From: Carex sylvatica
Taxonomy: Eukaryota > Streptophyta > Magnoliopsida > Poales > Cyperaceae
DNA: 64,000 bases
Assembly (NCBI GenBank): GCA_964058845.1
Contig: CAXKVR010000029.1
Location: forward strand, 62,001 to 126,000
Direction of reading: 5' to 3'
In this document: in pieces, positions 46,951 to 58,367 of the stretch
Layout: each line of letters starts with the position of its first letter
Numbering within the stretch: the first letter of the stretch is position 1
Position numbers and translations under genes: made by a program
The notes under the pieces: model-generated
Told to the model about the DNA's origin: nothing
What the model saw: only the letters and a program-made list of their open reading frames with translations
Database searches by the model: none

Positions 46951-47203
46951 GATGGTTTCTAAGCTGGTTGGGGAAAGGACATTGGCAATATAGAAGGAGA
47001 GGTTGTATTTTCCATTTTTTTTATTTTAAGAGTTCCCTGTAAGATGGATCAAGGAGAGAGAATTGAAGAGCTAGCTGGTGCTGAACGGCTAGAAATGGGG
47101 AAAATTTACTTTAATTGCGCTGCTGCCGAGTGAAAACTTTATTTTGGAGAGGTATTAATTATTTAGGACTGGTTATCTAAAAGTCTAGAGTTTCCGTTCT
47201 GTT

Positions 47204-47872
47204 TAGTGTGGAAAAAACGTGCTGTGCCGTGACTAACATGCTGTGATTTTGGTCACGTGCCATGCCGTGCCGTGACCAAGTTAATTTTTTACGTGCCATG
47301 CTGTGACCAAAATTATGATGGATGGTTACGGCACACGAGTTACACCGTGATTCGCGTGCTGTGATCAAGTCGTGCCGTGACCAAATTGTGCAGCGACCAA
47401 ACATGCCGTGATCGTCACTTTAACAAATCTTTAAAACCAGTAACTAATCCTAATTCTTAATTTAGGACATAATATAGAAATTATAAGGATTTTTTATTTG
47501 ACCTTCTATAGTCAAACCAGTAACCAAGTCGTGCCGTGACCAAATTGTGCAGCGACCAAACATGCCGTGATCGTCACTTTAACAAATCTTTAAAACCAGT
47601 AACTAATCCTAATTCTTAATTTAGGACATAATATAGAAATTATAAGAATTTTTTATTTGACCTTCTATAGTCAAACTAGTAACCAAGTCGTGCCGTGTCG
47701 TGTTTCGTGCCGTGACGAAGGTAATTTTTGTGTCGTGTCTTCTTTGCTAACAATTGGTCACGGCACGCGAATGATCACGGCACGAGATACACAAGACAAG
47801 GCACGTATCTAACACCCGTGTCGTGCCGTGCCGTGACGGAGCTGGCTCCCGCGTGCCATTTTTCCCACTCTA
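47204..47872. mobile_element. Non-autonomous hAT element with internal 159-bp tandem repeat
   Basis: Left end TAGTGTGGAAAAAACGTGC, right end ATTTTTCCCACTCTA, perfect 8-bp duplication GTTCTGTT (47196-47203 and 47873-47880). Many gtgccgtgacc subterminal motifs in both orientations. A 159-bp unit repeats (cgtgccgtga at 47371 and 47530, partial third from 47689). Confidence 0.92.
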
Positions 47873-48116
47873 GTTCTGTTCACGACTTCGCATCTTCTGT
47901 GAAGCTTAAAAACAAATGATCTATTAAGTAAGAAAAGAACCAAGAAATTGTGTATCCATCTTTGGTAGCAAATAATATTGTAAAGACCAAAATCAAACTT
48001 TTAAACTTTTAATATTTATAAGAAAATAAGAAATTATGAAATTGCTATTTCTTCAAGGGGGAGTAACTAATGAATTCTTAACTTTATTTGAGGAGAGGAC
48101 TCAGATGCTTTCATTG

Positions 48117-49120
48117 CCGAGTTTTTTTAAAAATATTCAAATTTATAAATAATTTATTAAAAATAACCAAGGTTTGAAAAAAAATTTAAAAATACCCAAC
48201 CCGCATAAAAAATCCACGACCCGTGGAAAAAATCCGCAGTTCGAGAATTTTATTAATTTATTTATTTCTTATTATTATTTTTTTAAGATTATGTTGTTCA
48301 GTTTGTTTGGATTTAAATTAGTTTAAATTGTTAAGTTAGAGGTTTGTATGAATTGTTAAGTTAGAGTGCATCTGAGTCCAACTTTGCACCTCTGGTTAAC
48401 ACAGCAAAATATCTTCAAAAATTATGAAAATTAATTGACATGTAGTATTGACATCGTAGAACAAGACTGTGAAGTTTCATACAAAATCTCGAAACAGATC
48501 GCAAGATATCATCTCTCAAGAATTGCCCCAACGGCAGAAGGAGTGTTTCTGAGCCCAACTTTGCACCTCTGGTTAACATAGCAAAACATCTTCAAAAATC
48601 ATAAAAATTGACAGACATGTAGTATTCACATCGTAAAATAAGACTGTGAAGTTTCATACAAAATCTCGAAACAGATCGCGAAATATCATCTCTCAAATAC
48701 TGCCCCAACTGTTGAAGGAGTGCTTCTGAGCCCAACTTTGCACCGCTGGTTAACATAGAGTATAGTCTTCAAAAATCATGAAAATTGACCGACATGCAAT
48801 CTTGACATTGAAATTTTTATGTTAAGACTGCATGTTGGTCAATTTTTATGATTTTTGAAGATAGACTCAGATGCACTCTAACTCAACAATTCATACAAAT
48901 AAAATTCATACAAACCTCTAACTTAACAATTTAAACTAATTTAAATCCAAAAAAACTGAACAATATAATTTAAAAAAAAAAATTAATAAGATTCTTGGAC
49001 TGTGAATTTTTTCCACGGGCTGTGGATTTTTTCCGTAGGTTGGGTATTTTTAAAATTTTTCTCAAACCTTGGTTATTTTTAATAAATTATTTATAAATTT
49101 GGATATTTTTAAAAACTGGC
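48117..49120. mobile_element. Mutator-like element with long TIRs and 177-bp tandem repeat
   Basis: TIRs of about 240 bp (48117-48360 and 48860-49120; shared aaatttataaataatttatt, aaaaataaccaaggtttga, tttaaattgttaagttagag). Flanks CTTTCATTG (48108-48116) and CTGTCATTG (49121-49129) agree at 8 of 9. Inside, a unit of 176-177 bp repeats (actttgcacc at 48381, 48558 and 48734). No coding frame. Confidence 0.85.
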
Positions 49121-49303
49121 CTGTCATTGGGTGCCATTAATAACCCCATGTTCACACGCATCCCAATAACAAACAATGAGCTGTCTCTACATTTAAGATA
49201 TTCGACGCATCCCACGCATCAAAATTTTAATTTAGTGGTTAGATCTAAGCTGACACTAGTCTTGAATAATGTACTCATAAAGTATATTTTTTTCATTGAG
49301 TAG

Positions 49304-49674
49304 AACTAGGGTGTTCTTAAGTTTATCAAACCTGTTAAATCGGATTCAAATGATGAATCCGAGCTGTTGAAATCCGGTTACCTTATGAGTGATGTCTATA
49401 CATGTGAAAATTTTAAACATTCAAATTAATTTAGTATCCAAGTGGCAAAAAAACTTTCAAAAAATGAATGCATTAAGATTAATTTGTTAACCTTCTAATT
49501 TTGACCGATTGACTTTATACTAATTAATTCGAATGTTTAAAATTTTCACATGTTGACGCATCACTTGTAAAGTAGACGGATTTCAACAGTTCGGATTGAT
49601 CATTTGAAATCAATTTTACTGATTTTAGACTTGAATTCATCAAGGAACTTAGTGAACTTAAGTACACCCTAGTT
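49304..49674. mobile_element. Hairpin MITE, AACTAGGGTG ends
   Basis: 371 bp with arms of about 175 bp each; the start AACTAGGGTGTTCTTAAGTT pairs with the end AACTTAAGTACACCCTAGTT. Target duplication not obvious. A half-copy lies at 50300-50530. Confidence 0.75.
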
Positions 49675-49739
49675 ATGCTCAACATATAAAGCATAAAGAT
49701 AATATTGTAATGTAGTCCTACATATATATCTTCAAGCAA

Positions 49740-49880
49740 AAATATATAAATAAATAAATAAATAATAATAATAACAACAATAACAATAACAATAATTACA
49801 ATAATAGTAAAAATAGTAATAATAGTAGTAATAATAATTATAATGATAATAGTAATAATATAAATAACAATAATAATAAT
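49740..49880. repeat. AAT/AAC-rich microsatellite
   Basis: Interrupted trinucleotide runs (aataataataacaacaata and similar). Frames across it are artefacts. Confidence 0.9.
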
Positions 49881-49904
49881 ATATATAATAAAGTGAGGCC
49901 TATT

Positions 49905-50253
49905 GGTACTATGCATAGTGTAGAATATTTGGTCTATATTATGGATTAATATCATCGTTTTCAAAGTTTAAAAGTTCAATCGACCATTCAATTGATCTTT
50001 ATATGAAAATATACTTGCGTATAAAATTTTATATTTTACCTACTTTTAGATAGGTTAGAGTGATTTTCTACCTATCTAATAAAATAGTAATAAATATTAA
50101 AAAAAATAGTAAAAATAATGTAAACTTAGTTTGCAAGTACATGTTCATATGAAGATCACGTTGATCGGTTCATATTGATGGTTTGAATTTTAAAAATGAA
50201 AATATTATCCATAAAACAAATCAACGATTCAGATTTGTGCTAGGCATAGTACC
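49905..50253. mobile_element. Hairpin MITE, GGTACTATGC ends
   Basis: 349 bp; GGTACTATGCATAG at the left pairs with CTAGGCATAGTACC at the right, and the arms remain complementary inward. A partial relative lies at 10340-10520. No clear target duplication. Confidence 0.7.
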
Positions 50254-50299
50254 ATAGCGTCACTACTCACTCGTAATAATAATAATAAAAAAACAAGAA

Positions 50300-50530
50300 T
50301 AAAGAGTAGAAATGTGATGATCTTTAGTTCACCAAGTCCTTTGATGAGATTAAATTCAATACCTATTGGATATGGATTGACTTCATACCACAAATTCGAA
50401 CTATTGAAACTGATGTAATTCACGAGTGATGTGCACTTGCATGTCAAATTTATAAAATTCTGAATTAATTTGATATAAACTCAAGCAGTCAAAAAACAAT
50501 GAAAAATGAACGTATTAAAATTAAATTATC
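50300..50530. mobile_element. Half-copy of the AACTAGGGTG MITE
   Basis: Resembles 49500-49670 (read inverted) and abuts the third resistance-gene relic, where exon 1 breaks off. Confidence 0.5.
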
Positions 50531-50665
50531 AACCTCCTCAACAGCTCGATCATGCCCCTAGAATTTGAGGAAGAGGAAGAAGGAGCCTGCACAGCGGCTC
50601 TAGTTGAGGGGAGCAAATTGGTGGCTAGAGAGAGCAGAGAGCTTATCAAATTGCCTGCCATTTTG
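50530..50665 (-). pseudogene. Third resistance-gene copy: start of exon 1 only
   Basis: On the minus strand ATG at 50663 opens MAGNLISSLLSLATNLLPS and APSSSSSNS, matching the N-termini of the other two copies. A deletion and frame change follow (gggcatgatcgagctgttga against gggcgtgctcgagctgttga), and the match stops at gaggagg near 50535 where MITE-like DNA begins. The leader upstream (50665-50730) also matches that of the second copy. Opposite in orientation to the two larger copies. Confidence 0.82.
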
Positions 50666-52280
50666 CTTTGTAGATTAATCTATGTGAAGAGGGAGGAAAG
50701 AACCTTAGGTATGAGTTCTGAAAATGAGAAATGTGTAAAGAGTAAAGAGCAGCAGTCTTGAGATCTGAGGAGGTGAGGCAAGCTCTTGGAATTGGCGTGG
50801 ATATGACTGTGTACAGTAGTGTCTTCAGGTTTTCATTTTTCTTTTATTTTCTTTTTGCCGAAAGTGGATGGATAATTGGATACTTTAGCTCTGTAAAGTC
50901 GTGAAAATGAGAAGTAAAGAGTTGATAGTACAGTAGTGATTACTTTCAGTGAGTGGGGTCACTATGTCTATATGTTTTGGTGGTTTCTTTTGAAGAAATT
51001 ATGTGGGAAATTTTTTACCTATAGAAATTATTAAATAGAGATGTACGGAAATAAAAGGAGTACATGGTTTTCAACAATTATAGATAGATCTGACTGTCCA
51101 GCCATTGTTATTTTCTTTTTCATTTTTAAATTAGGTATTGATGGTAAAATCATGACTCCTACAAAAATTCAGGTAAGAATTGGATCTGCCTCTTTGGGTC
51201 CAATGCAAGTTTTTTTTTTTATATATAATTCCACAAAAATAGTGGAAATGACCGAATTTAAAGAAAAAAATTGAATCTGACTCAATAAGTTTGATCCATT
51301 TCTGACTTTATTAAATGTGGCACCCATATTCTCCTTTTTTACCATTTAATAAAGAAAAGAAAATAATAGCGGATCTGGACAATTGAATTCGATCCAAATT
51401 TTTTTGGTTGGACTCAATGAGTCAGATCTTTCTATAATTGTTGAAAACTAGATATTCTTCTCTATTTTGTACATCTCAATTTAATAATTTCAATACATAA
51501 AAAATTCCTTATATGTGGGCACTTGTGTTCTTGTTGGGTTCACAAAACAGTCACTACTTAAGAGTTACATGCATTGGTACTAGCAGCTTGACACTACTAT
51601 TCATTGATGTAGGGGTAAGAGAAGTTGCAATAATTGGAGATATTGTTAAGGGAATTACTTTTACTGCAATATTCTCCACTATAATTTGTTACCATTACAG
51701 ATTTGTCGTCAAGTACTAATAAGTGTACCATAAAGATTCTCTTTCAGTTGAAGAGGGCATATAATTAGCATTTCACAAGCCAATGGATTAATTACAAAAC
51801 CATACTTTCCAATATATTAACCAAGTATTCCAAAAAAATATAAGTCGAATTCATTGTAGTACCATTATAGTACCTTACAAAGGCCAACAAAATAAAACAA
51901 TATTACAAAGGCCAACAATATAAAACCCAAATTCATTATAGTACCATTCAAACCTACACATATAAGTTGAATTCATATCCTCTCTAATACTGCACAAGGG
52001 AATTTTTTACAATTAATGGATCTAGACCGTCTTTTTAACTTGGCACGAATCTCAAGGCCCAATAATACTGCCTCCCTATGCTAGCCCGAATTCTGAAGTG
52101 ATGAGATTTAATTTCAATCCGTAAAGTGAGACCCAGTATTAATTGGAGAGGATTGAATGCCATATAAGTCTACCCAAATTATATATGCACCCACATCTAT
52201 ACCTGTTTGGTTATTACAGCGGCAATGTTACATGCCTTGAAATTCTTGAAACACCAACTGAACCCCATATATATATTTCC
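50666..52280 (-). repeat. Inverted copy of the resistance-gene upstream region
   Basis: Read on the minus strand it carries, in order, 52250-52168 (matching 33665-33734 plus 34460-34500), 51750-51615 (matching 34685-34820) and the leader before 50665. The part 50800-51600 is mostly unmatched by eye. The short frames here are not genes. Confidence 0.65.
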
Positions 52281-52289
52281 ACTCAAAAA

Positions 52290-52425
52290 TGAAAACCCTC
52301 TAGTTCGAGACTCCAATGCTGTTCACTGGCAGCAGCTGCAGCAACACTCTTGTTCGTCGCTGCATTTTGATTCACGATGAAGAACATTGCCTCACTATGT
52401 GTGTCTGCAACGAAGAAAATTACAA
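52290..52425 (-). other. Possible small terminal exon, unassigned
   Basis: After a good acceptor (ttcgttgcag, minus strand, near 52408-52417) an open stretch reads HSEAMFFIVNQNAATNKSV, then an Ala run and SEQHWSLELEGFHF, to TGA near 52288. About 40 codons. No family recognised, and an upstream exon would lie beyond the Mutator-like insertion at 52567. It could be the tail of an unrelated small gene or chance. Confidence 0.3.
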
Positions 52426-52744
52426 AACCAGTTGTTCACATATTTATGTTAAAAAAACAGATTAACTGAGGTGTAGTAAAATGTACCAAAAAGAATTTAA
52501 AACTTTGCTCCTACTATAGAGAAGAAAAGTAGAGAAGTCAGACTCACACAAGAATAATTTATCTTCAGAGAAATTGGTTATTTTCCACTCCAAAATCTTC
52601 AAATTAGAAAAATTTCACTCCAAAATTATAATTCATCAAAATGTCACTCTAAACTTAGAAAATTCAGAATTTTACCACTCTAAATTATTAATGACCAAAT
52701 TACCCTCCCTATCTTCGAATTTTAAAATCAGAAGCTTGGTAAAG

Positions 52745-53962
52745 TAAGTTTGAGGCTGTTTAAACAGGGATAAAATATTGGTAACGTTTGTAAAACGTTG
52801 TAACGTTTTAGGTATGTCTGCAACGCTAAAGGAATAAACTAATCAAACTCAGAAAATAAAATAAAACGTTGTAACGTTTTCATAAAACATTATAATGTTT
52901 TAAGTTCTCAGAACAGCTGTAATCTAACTGTGCAAATTGATATGAAACGTTACAACGTTTTACAACTGTTGTAATGTTCTAGAATGTCAGAACAGCTGTA
53001 ATCTACCTGTGCAAATCGATATGAAACGTTACAACATTTTTACAACCGTTGTAACGTTTTAGACAATGTCAGAACTGATAAATACAGCTGTCTAACTTCC
53101 ACTTTAAACATTGCAACGTTTTACAACCGTTGTAACGTTTTAAGAGTGTCAGAGCTTTAAGCACAGTTGTATCAGAATTCAAAATAAAACGTGGTAACAT
53201 TTTACAAACGTTGTAACGATTTAATTAATTCTGAGCTTTAAAAATTTCTGTTTTTGATCAAGTTTGATGCAGTCTAAAACGTTACATAACGTTATACAAT
53301 CGCTGGTAACGTTTTGATCGATTAGCTGAGCTGTCAGAAAATTAAGACCCTGAATCGCATTTTGAACTAAAATGTTGTAACGTTTTATAAAACATTGGTA
53401 ACATTTTAGCTCACTTAGCTCATTTTTGAGCTGTTTCTATAAATAAGGCTTTGGGCTTTCTTCCCAAATGTAATATGAGCCGACCCTAAACTTCAAAAAC
53501 GCGATTTTCTGAGAGCTTTAGTTACTCGATTGTTGTGAGAGCTTAAAACTTCAAAATCTCTCAAACAACCTCAAACCCACTTCACTAATCTCAAGTTAGA
53601 TTAGATTAGAGTAATCTATTGAGTGTTTCTCTTGAGTAGCTTAAACTTAGAGACCTTATTCTCATCTCTAGGAGGCTGTGTGACTTCCCTTGGTTGTAAG
53701 AGCTCGCCGGATCTCGTTCTTAGTTGGTCGATTGACTTTCCGCTTGGATTGTAAGGGCTCAACGGTTCACAAGTTGTAATCATTTCGTATTGGGTAATAG
53801 AAAGGCGCACCTAGAAAAGGTTGCGAAGCTCCGGAGACGTAGACCTTTGTTTTTGCCGAACTCCGTTATCATCTCGCGTGTCAAATTTGTCTAAGCTCTT
53901 CTATTTACTTTTAATTGCGATTATTTTCTATTTTTAAGAGCAATTAGTGGTGCCCCTAATTC
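52745..53962 (+). repeat. LTR-like sequence with AACGTT repeats
   Basis: Starts about TGTTTAAACAGGG and ends CCCCTAATTCAACA. 52775-53410 contains more than ten variants of aaaacgttgtaacgtttta. TATAAATAAGG at 53439 followed by a long untranslated-looking stretch resembles a promoter and R/U5 of a copia-type LTR. No matching 5-bp duplication was found, so a solo LTR is only inferred. Confidence 0.5.
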
Positions 53963-53996
53963 AACAGTTCCGTCCTGCAAACTTAGGTTACTAATT

Positions 53997-54380
53997 TTAA
54001 GCACTTCGTACTCTAAACTGCATGAGCATGAGTTTCATTTGTACCTCTGGTGGATCCGCCTCCAAGTCACTAGAGACCAGCACATGAAATCTCGGCCACA
54101 GATACAACCTCCTCACATACAAACACTTCATGAGCCTCTCAGCCTTAGCGAATCCAGACACCATGCCATGTGGACAATCTGAGAATGCAAATATCGAGAT
54201 CAAGTGATTATGCGGAGATGACAGTCTTAGTAACCTTGCAATAAACGACTCCGTGGAGGTATCGGAGAGGCAGTGCACATTGAAAATAAAGAGAGCCAAA
54301 ATAGAGGCTGGCGGACAGCGGGAGGTGAGCAGATCGACGATGAGGATGCGAGGCGAGAGGATAAGAAGAAGAAAACGGAG
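53997..54380 (-). other. Unassigned open stretch inside the Mutator-like element
   Basis: The minus strand reads through about 125 codons here, including SDTSTESFIARLLRL, CPHGMVSGFAKAERLMK and WPRFHVLVSSDLEADPPEV, before running into the TIR. Amino-acid composition is protein-like and unlike the AT-rich surroundings. I do not recognise it; it may be a captured host gene fragment. Confidence 0.35.
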
Positions 54381-54639
54381 AATAAAAGATGGGGAGGGTA
54401 ATTTGGTCATTAATAATTTAGAGTGGCAAAATTCTGAATTTTCTAAGTTTAGAATGGCATTTTGATTAATTCTAATTTTGGAGTGGTATTTTTCTAATTT
54501 GAAGATTTTGGAGTGGCAAATAACCAATTTTTCCTTTATCTTCCCTTCAATTCAATTTTTATGGATCTTAAGATATGCGTGCACTTGCAGGCTATTGTAA
54601 AATAAATTAATATGGGCTTCTCTAGCTAGGCTTATTATA

Positions 54640-54740
54640 TGAAAGATGAGTAAATGTTTTGTGCGCCTTGATGGCCACCTATTGGGCTATTCTCAGTAGA
54701 CTCCACGACTTAATTAGCTGTCTGATTTAATAGGCTGTGT
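54640..54740. repeat. Short dispersed repeat, copy of 7590-7690
   Basis: Shared order: gggct, atatgaa, cacctattgggct, ctcagt, agctgt, tgattta. Confidence 0.55.
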
Positions 54741-55510
54741 TTTTTATAGCATAATCGATAACATTTTAGATTTTTTTTTTTTTTCTTGTATAAAATTTTA
54801 GAATCTAATAGGAAAAGATATATTTAACTGTTTTATTTTAGGGAGCTGATAATAGTACTCACACTACAGTACCTGCACTGTACCCGCAGGGAGGTCACCG
54901 AAAATTAAATGTTAAAATATAATTTTCTGTTGGGATTACAAAAACTGCACAATTTGAATTTTTTTTTTCTAAAGTATTAATACCTATGAACGAAAGTATT
55001 TATATCTCTGTAGGAAGTATTTATACTTATGATATGAACAATTATTTATTGCGTGGATTATGTAGCGCCAAGTTAACAATACCCGCGCTACAGTATCTGC
55101 ACAGTACCCGTGCTACAGTACCTGCACAATACTCGCGGACCACCGAAAATTAAATACATAAATATAACTTCCTACAGAAACTACAAAAACTTCACAATTT
55201 GAATTTTTTTCTAAAGTATTAATATTTATGCAATTTTTCCTTTCAAATGGGATTCATAATTACGTACTTTCAAACTTGTCATCACACAATTGTTTATACC
55301 TCGCCGTACAAGTATTTATACCTACACTTGCAAGTATTTTTTACATATGACATTTAAAGTATTAATATCTAAATATTGAAAGTATTTATACTTATACACT
55401 GAAGTATTTATACCTATGAGATCAACTATGTTTGTTAGAGGAAAGTTGACGTGGAAATGAATGGAGAACTCAAAAAGAGATTATCATAACAAGTTATGCA
55501 TCAAAGTATT

Positions 55511-57975
55511 TGTGACATTATGAATTTTAGAATCGTAAATTTAATTATAAATATAGAAAAACGGTCCAGTGCGGATGGATGACCCGCACTGCGGGTGGCT
55601 TCACCCGCACTGGGACAAATTCCTTAACGAACTTCTGCAATTTTCTCTGGGTGCGGATGGAAGTGCGGATAGGTCAGCCGCAGTGCGGGTGAGTTCTGTA
55701 CTCTTCTGAATTTTCGCTAAGTCCTGAATGCGGATGGGATCATCCGCACTAGCCTCAGTGCGTCCGCACTAGGCTCGGACTTTTTTTTCTGCGCCGTGAG
55801 TGCGGCTGGACGGATTCGCAGTGCGGATGATTGATCCGCACTGGGGCGTGTGTTTGCTATTTGCGCAGTAAATGCGGCTGGATGGATCCGCAGTGCGGAT
55901 GATTGATCCGCACTGAGGTGTAATTTTGTTATTTTTGAGGGGTATATTTGCAAAATTCCAATTAATAATCAAATCCCTCCTTCTCATTTCATTTCCACCG
56001 AAAACTTGAAATAAAAATTCGGGATAGCTAGGTTTAGGCCGAAGCAAAAAGGGAAAGAGAGAGAGAGAGAGAAATTAAACGCGGAAACTGATCGAACTGA
56101 CCGGAAAATCGAGATTCGAGCTGAATTGACGATCCTTGATCGATTCTAAAGCTTCAATTTGGTATATCTTTCTCCCTTGCAATTTCTTGAAAACCCTAAT
56201 TTATTCGATTTATTCGATTTGTCCTGATTTCAGTTAAAATTTGTAATTAGGGTTTCGTAATCGAGTTCTAGCTCGATTAGTTGTTAATTTGTGATAATTG
56301 ATATGATTTGTCTTCCTTTTCTCTTGGAAATCCTAATTCAATTGATTTGTTATATTTTTGGTGAAATTCGAATTCGAATTTGATTTGAAACGTTATAACT
56401 CGATAATCGGATTGATTTGCTTGTGGAATTTGGAATTAAACTAGGGTTTTGGGGTTGGATCGAAATGGAAATGAATTGTGGTATTTTGTGTGTGAAATTC
56501 GGGAAATTCGGGAATTAATCGAGTTATAACTTCGTAAAACATATCGATTCATGTTGTTTATTCAGAACTACCGATTGAATTGGAATTCGAATTAGGGTTT
56601 GGTAATGGTGTTAATTATCAGATATTAATCGAACGCGTTAATCGAATTTAACGTATAAAATAGGTGGTAATCATACGAGGCAAAGGATTTCTGGGTCGTT
56701 CGAGACGCCTGAGCCTTAGTCGAGCGCGCTATTACTCAGGTGCAGAGTTTCTGGACTTGTTTGATATTTTATATTCAGAAATTAAACTATGTTTCGATTT
56801 ATATGCATTGCATTGCCTAAATAAAGTAAAACTCGAATTGTTTTATCTGATTGATTTGCATGCTGGTATGGTTATTATTTGTGTTGATCTGAATGATCTG
56901 ATTTTGGAATTAAAGTCACCGTGCTTTATATCACCATCGGTTGGTGGATATGGTATTATTGTCATCCACCGTGATGACGTCACTCAGGGAGTGAATCCGG
57001 ATTTGTCAAGTCTATGCATGGACTTTGACGCTCAGTGTTCTAAAGCTTTAGATCGTCTGGCCCTCGGCAGTTCCCAGTACCGGTTGGGACGAGGGGTAAG
57101 TGACTTTGTATTATGATTTTGGTTATGGGTGACTGTGTATCGGAGGCATTACCCAGGGGGTATGCGTTTGGATGGTCATTTGGATTTATATGGATTTTTC
57201 GGATATGAATTGGAACCAGACTTTTAATTAAACAGTTAAGCCTGTAACTACAGATAAGTGTCATGAGAAAAGGTTTTACCTGGCGCAGCCGTCTGTAGGT
57301 GTCTGTAACCCTACAGATGAGTGGGAACGAATTGGGGTCCAGTTTGGTGGAACATCTGTAGTTACTACCAGATATTCTGAAATCGAGTTAAACCAAATAT
57401 TGTGTGCTTGAATTTCATCTTGGCAATTTCTGAATTGTGATTTCATTTGGATAAATGTTGTCGGGTTTGTGCATTCATGTTTATATATGATTATAAACTG
57501 ATCTGAGCTTTATTTGTGTTTACTTTTTGAATATAATCTGTGATTGCAAGTCCAGGAACGATTTGTGGCAATTTATCGCACTGAGAATTCAATTCTCACC
57601 CCCTCTTTTGAGTTAATTTTTCAGGTACCGGTTCGGCGGATTCGAGAGAGACACGAGGTCGGTAGGCCTGGTTTTCACCACTACTTAGCTTGTCTGGTAT
57701 TGTGACTAGAGAGACATGTATATATTTATGTTTTGATTGTATAGATATATGTATTCTCTATGTCATTTTGTGATGCGTATCCATCGAGATACGGGTTTTG
57801 TATGATATTACATGACCAGTTGGGATTTGTGAACTGTTTTTCTTAATTATTTGTTTGTTTTGTTTGGTTGTGTTTTACTTTCTATGAAATCGTAATTGCC
57901 TTGTAGGCATACGGGCAACCGTATGTCTACGGCAGGAAGCACCTGTCGCGCCTCGTGGGGCTGCGGGGTGTGACA
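55511..57975 (+). mobile_element. Solo LTR, about 2.5 kb
   Basis: Starts TGTGACATTATG, ends GGGGTGTGACA, with a 5-bp duplication GTATT (55506-55510 and 57976-57980), and splits the surrounding TIR repeat. It includes an early block of gcggatgatccgcac palindromes (55565-55915), a GA run (56056-56074), a long GC-moderate region and a tail with tcaccccctcttttgagtta near 57596. Length suggests a Ty3/gypsy family with long LTRs. No coding domain was seen; the 150-codon frame at 56664-57116 lies inside and is not supported as a gene. Confidence 0.75.
55565..55915. repeat. Palindromic gcggat/atccgc repeats
   Basis: At least eight occurrences of gtgcggat or its complement, several as near-perfect palindromes (cagtgcggatgattgatccg at 55819 and again near 55892). 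They lie at the start of the solo LTR, where a U3 region would be. Confidence 0.8.
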
Positions 57976-58367
57976 GTATTAATATCTTACTTTTTTAAGT
58001 GCTAATATCTTATCTTCTAAGTATTTATATCTACGAAGGTATAAATATCTAAGTATTTTTTGCATATAATACTGAAAGTATTAATATTTAAGCATTGAAA
58101 GTATTTATATCTATGCACTGAAGTATTTATTTTTATGGGATCAACTATTTTTTTTAGAGAAAGGTTGATGTAGAATTAGTGTCGGGACTTTGAAAGGAGA
58201 CCATATAATTAGTGAGATTTTAGAATAATAATTAGTTGTGACTATATAATATCCTTTTAGAGTAATAATTAGTGGACACAATATAATTAGTGGGGACCAT
58301 AATACATTATTTCTCTAATTCCAGATACTGTAGCGCGGGTACAGTGCGGATACTGTAGCACGGGTAC

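Larger units (their letters stand above)
52567..54534. mobile_element. Mutator-like element with long TIRs
   Basis: TIRs of about 160 bp (52567-52730 and 54385-54534; shared aaattggttattt, ccactccaaaatcttcaaat, attattaatgaccaaattac) and a perfect 9-bp duplication TTTATCTTC (52558-52566 and 54535-54543). The inside holds LTR-like sequence (52745-53962) and an unassigned minus-strand frame (54380-53997). No transposase. Confidence 0.92.
54855..58367. mobile_element. TIR repeat interrupted by a solo LTR
   Basis: Ends pair over about 33 bp (GTACTCACACTACAGTA at the left; TACTGTAGCACGGGTAC at the right; inner GCACTGTACCCGC on both). The arms carry aagtatttatacctatg repeats at 54970-55430 and 57976-58140. 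Without the solo LTR it would be about 1.05 kb. Related sequence lies at 10790-11350. No certain target duplication. Confidence 0.6.

Noticed and set aside
47204..47690. CRISPR-like array in the gtgccgtgacc repeats
   Set aside because: Repeats are in both orientations with irregular spacing inside a hAT element of a plant genome.
49524..49964. 146-codon minus-strand frame rich in Ile
   Set aside because: Covers an AAT microsatellite and two MITE arms.
55717..55953. Minus-strand frame with repeated SADQSSALRI-like blocks
   Set aside because: Direct translation of the gcggatnnatccgc palindromes.
56664..57116. 150-codon plus-strand frame
   Set aside because: Inside the solo LTR; no domain, and no supporting splice or start context.
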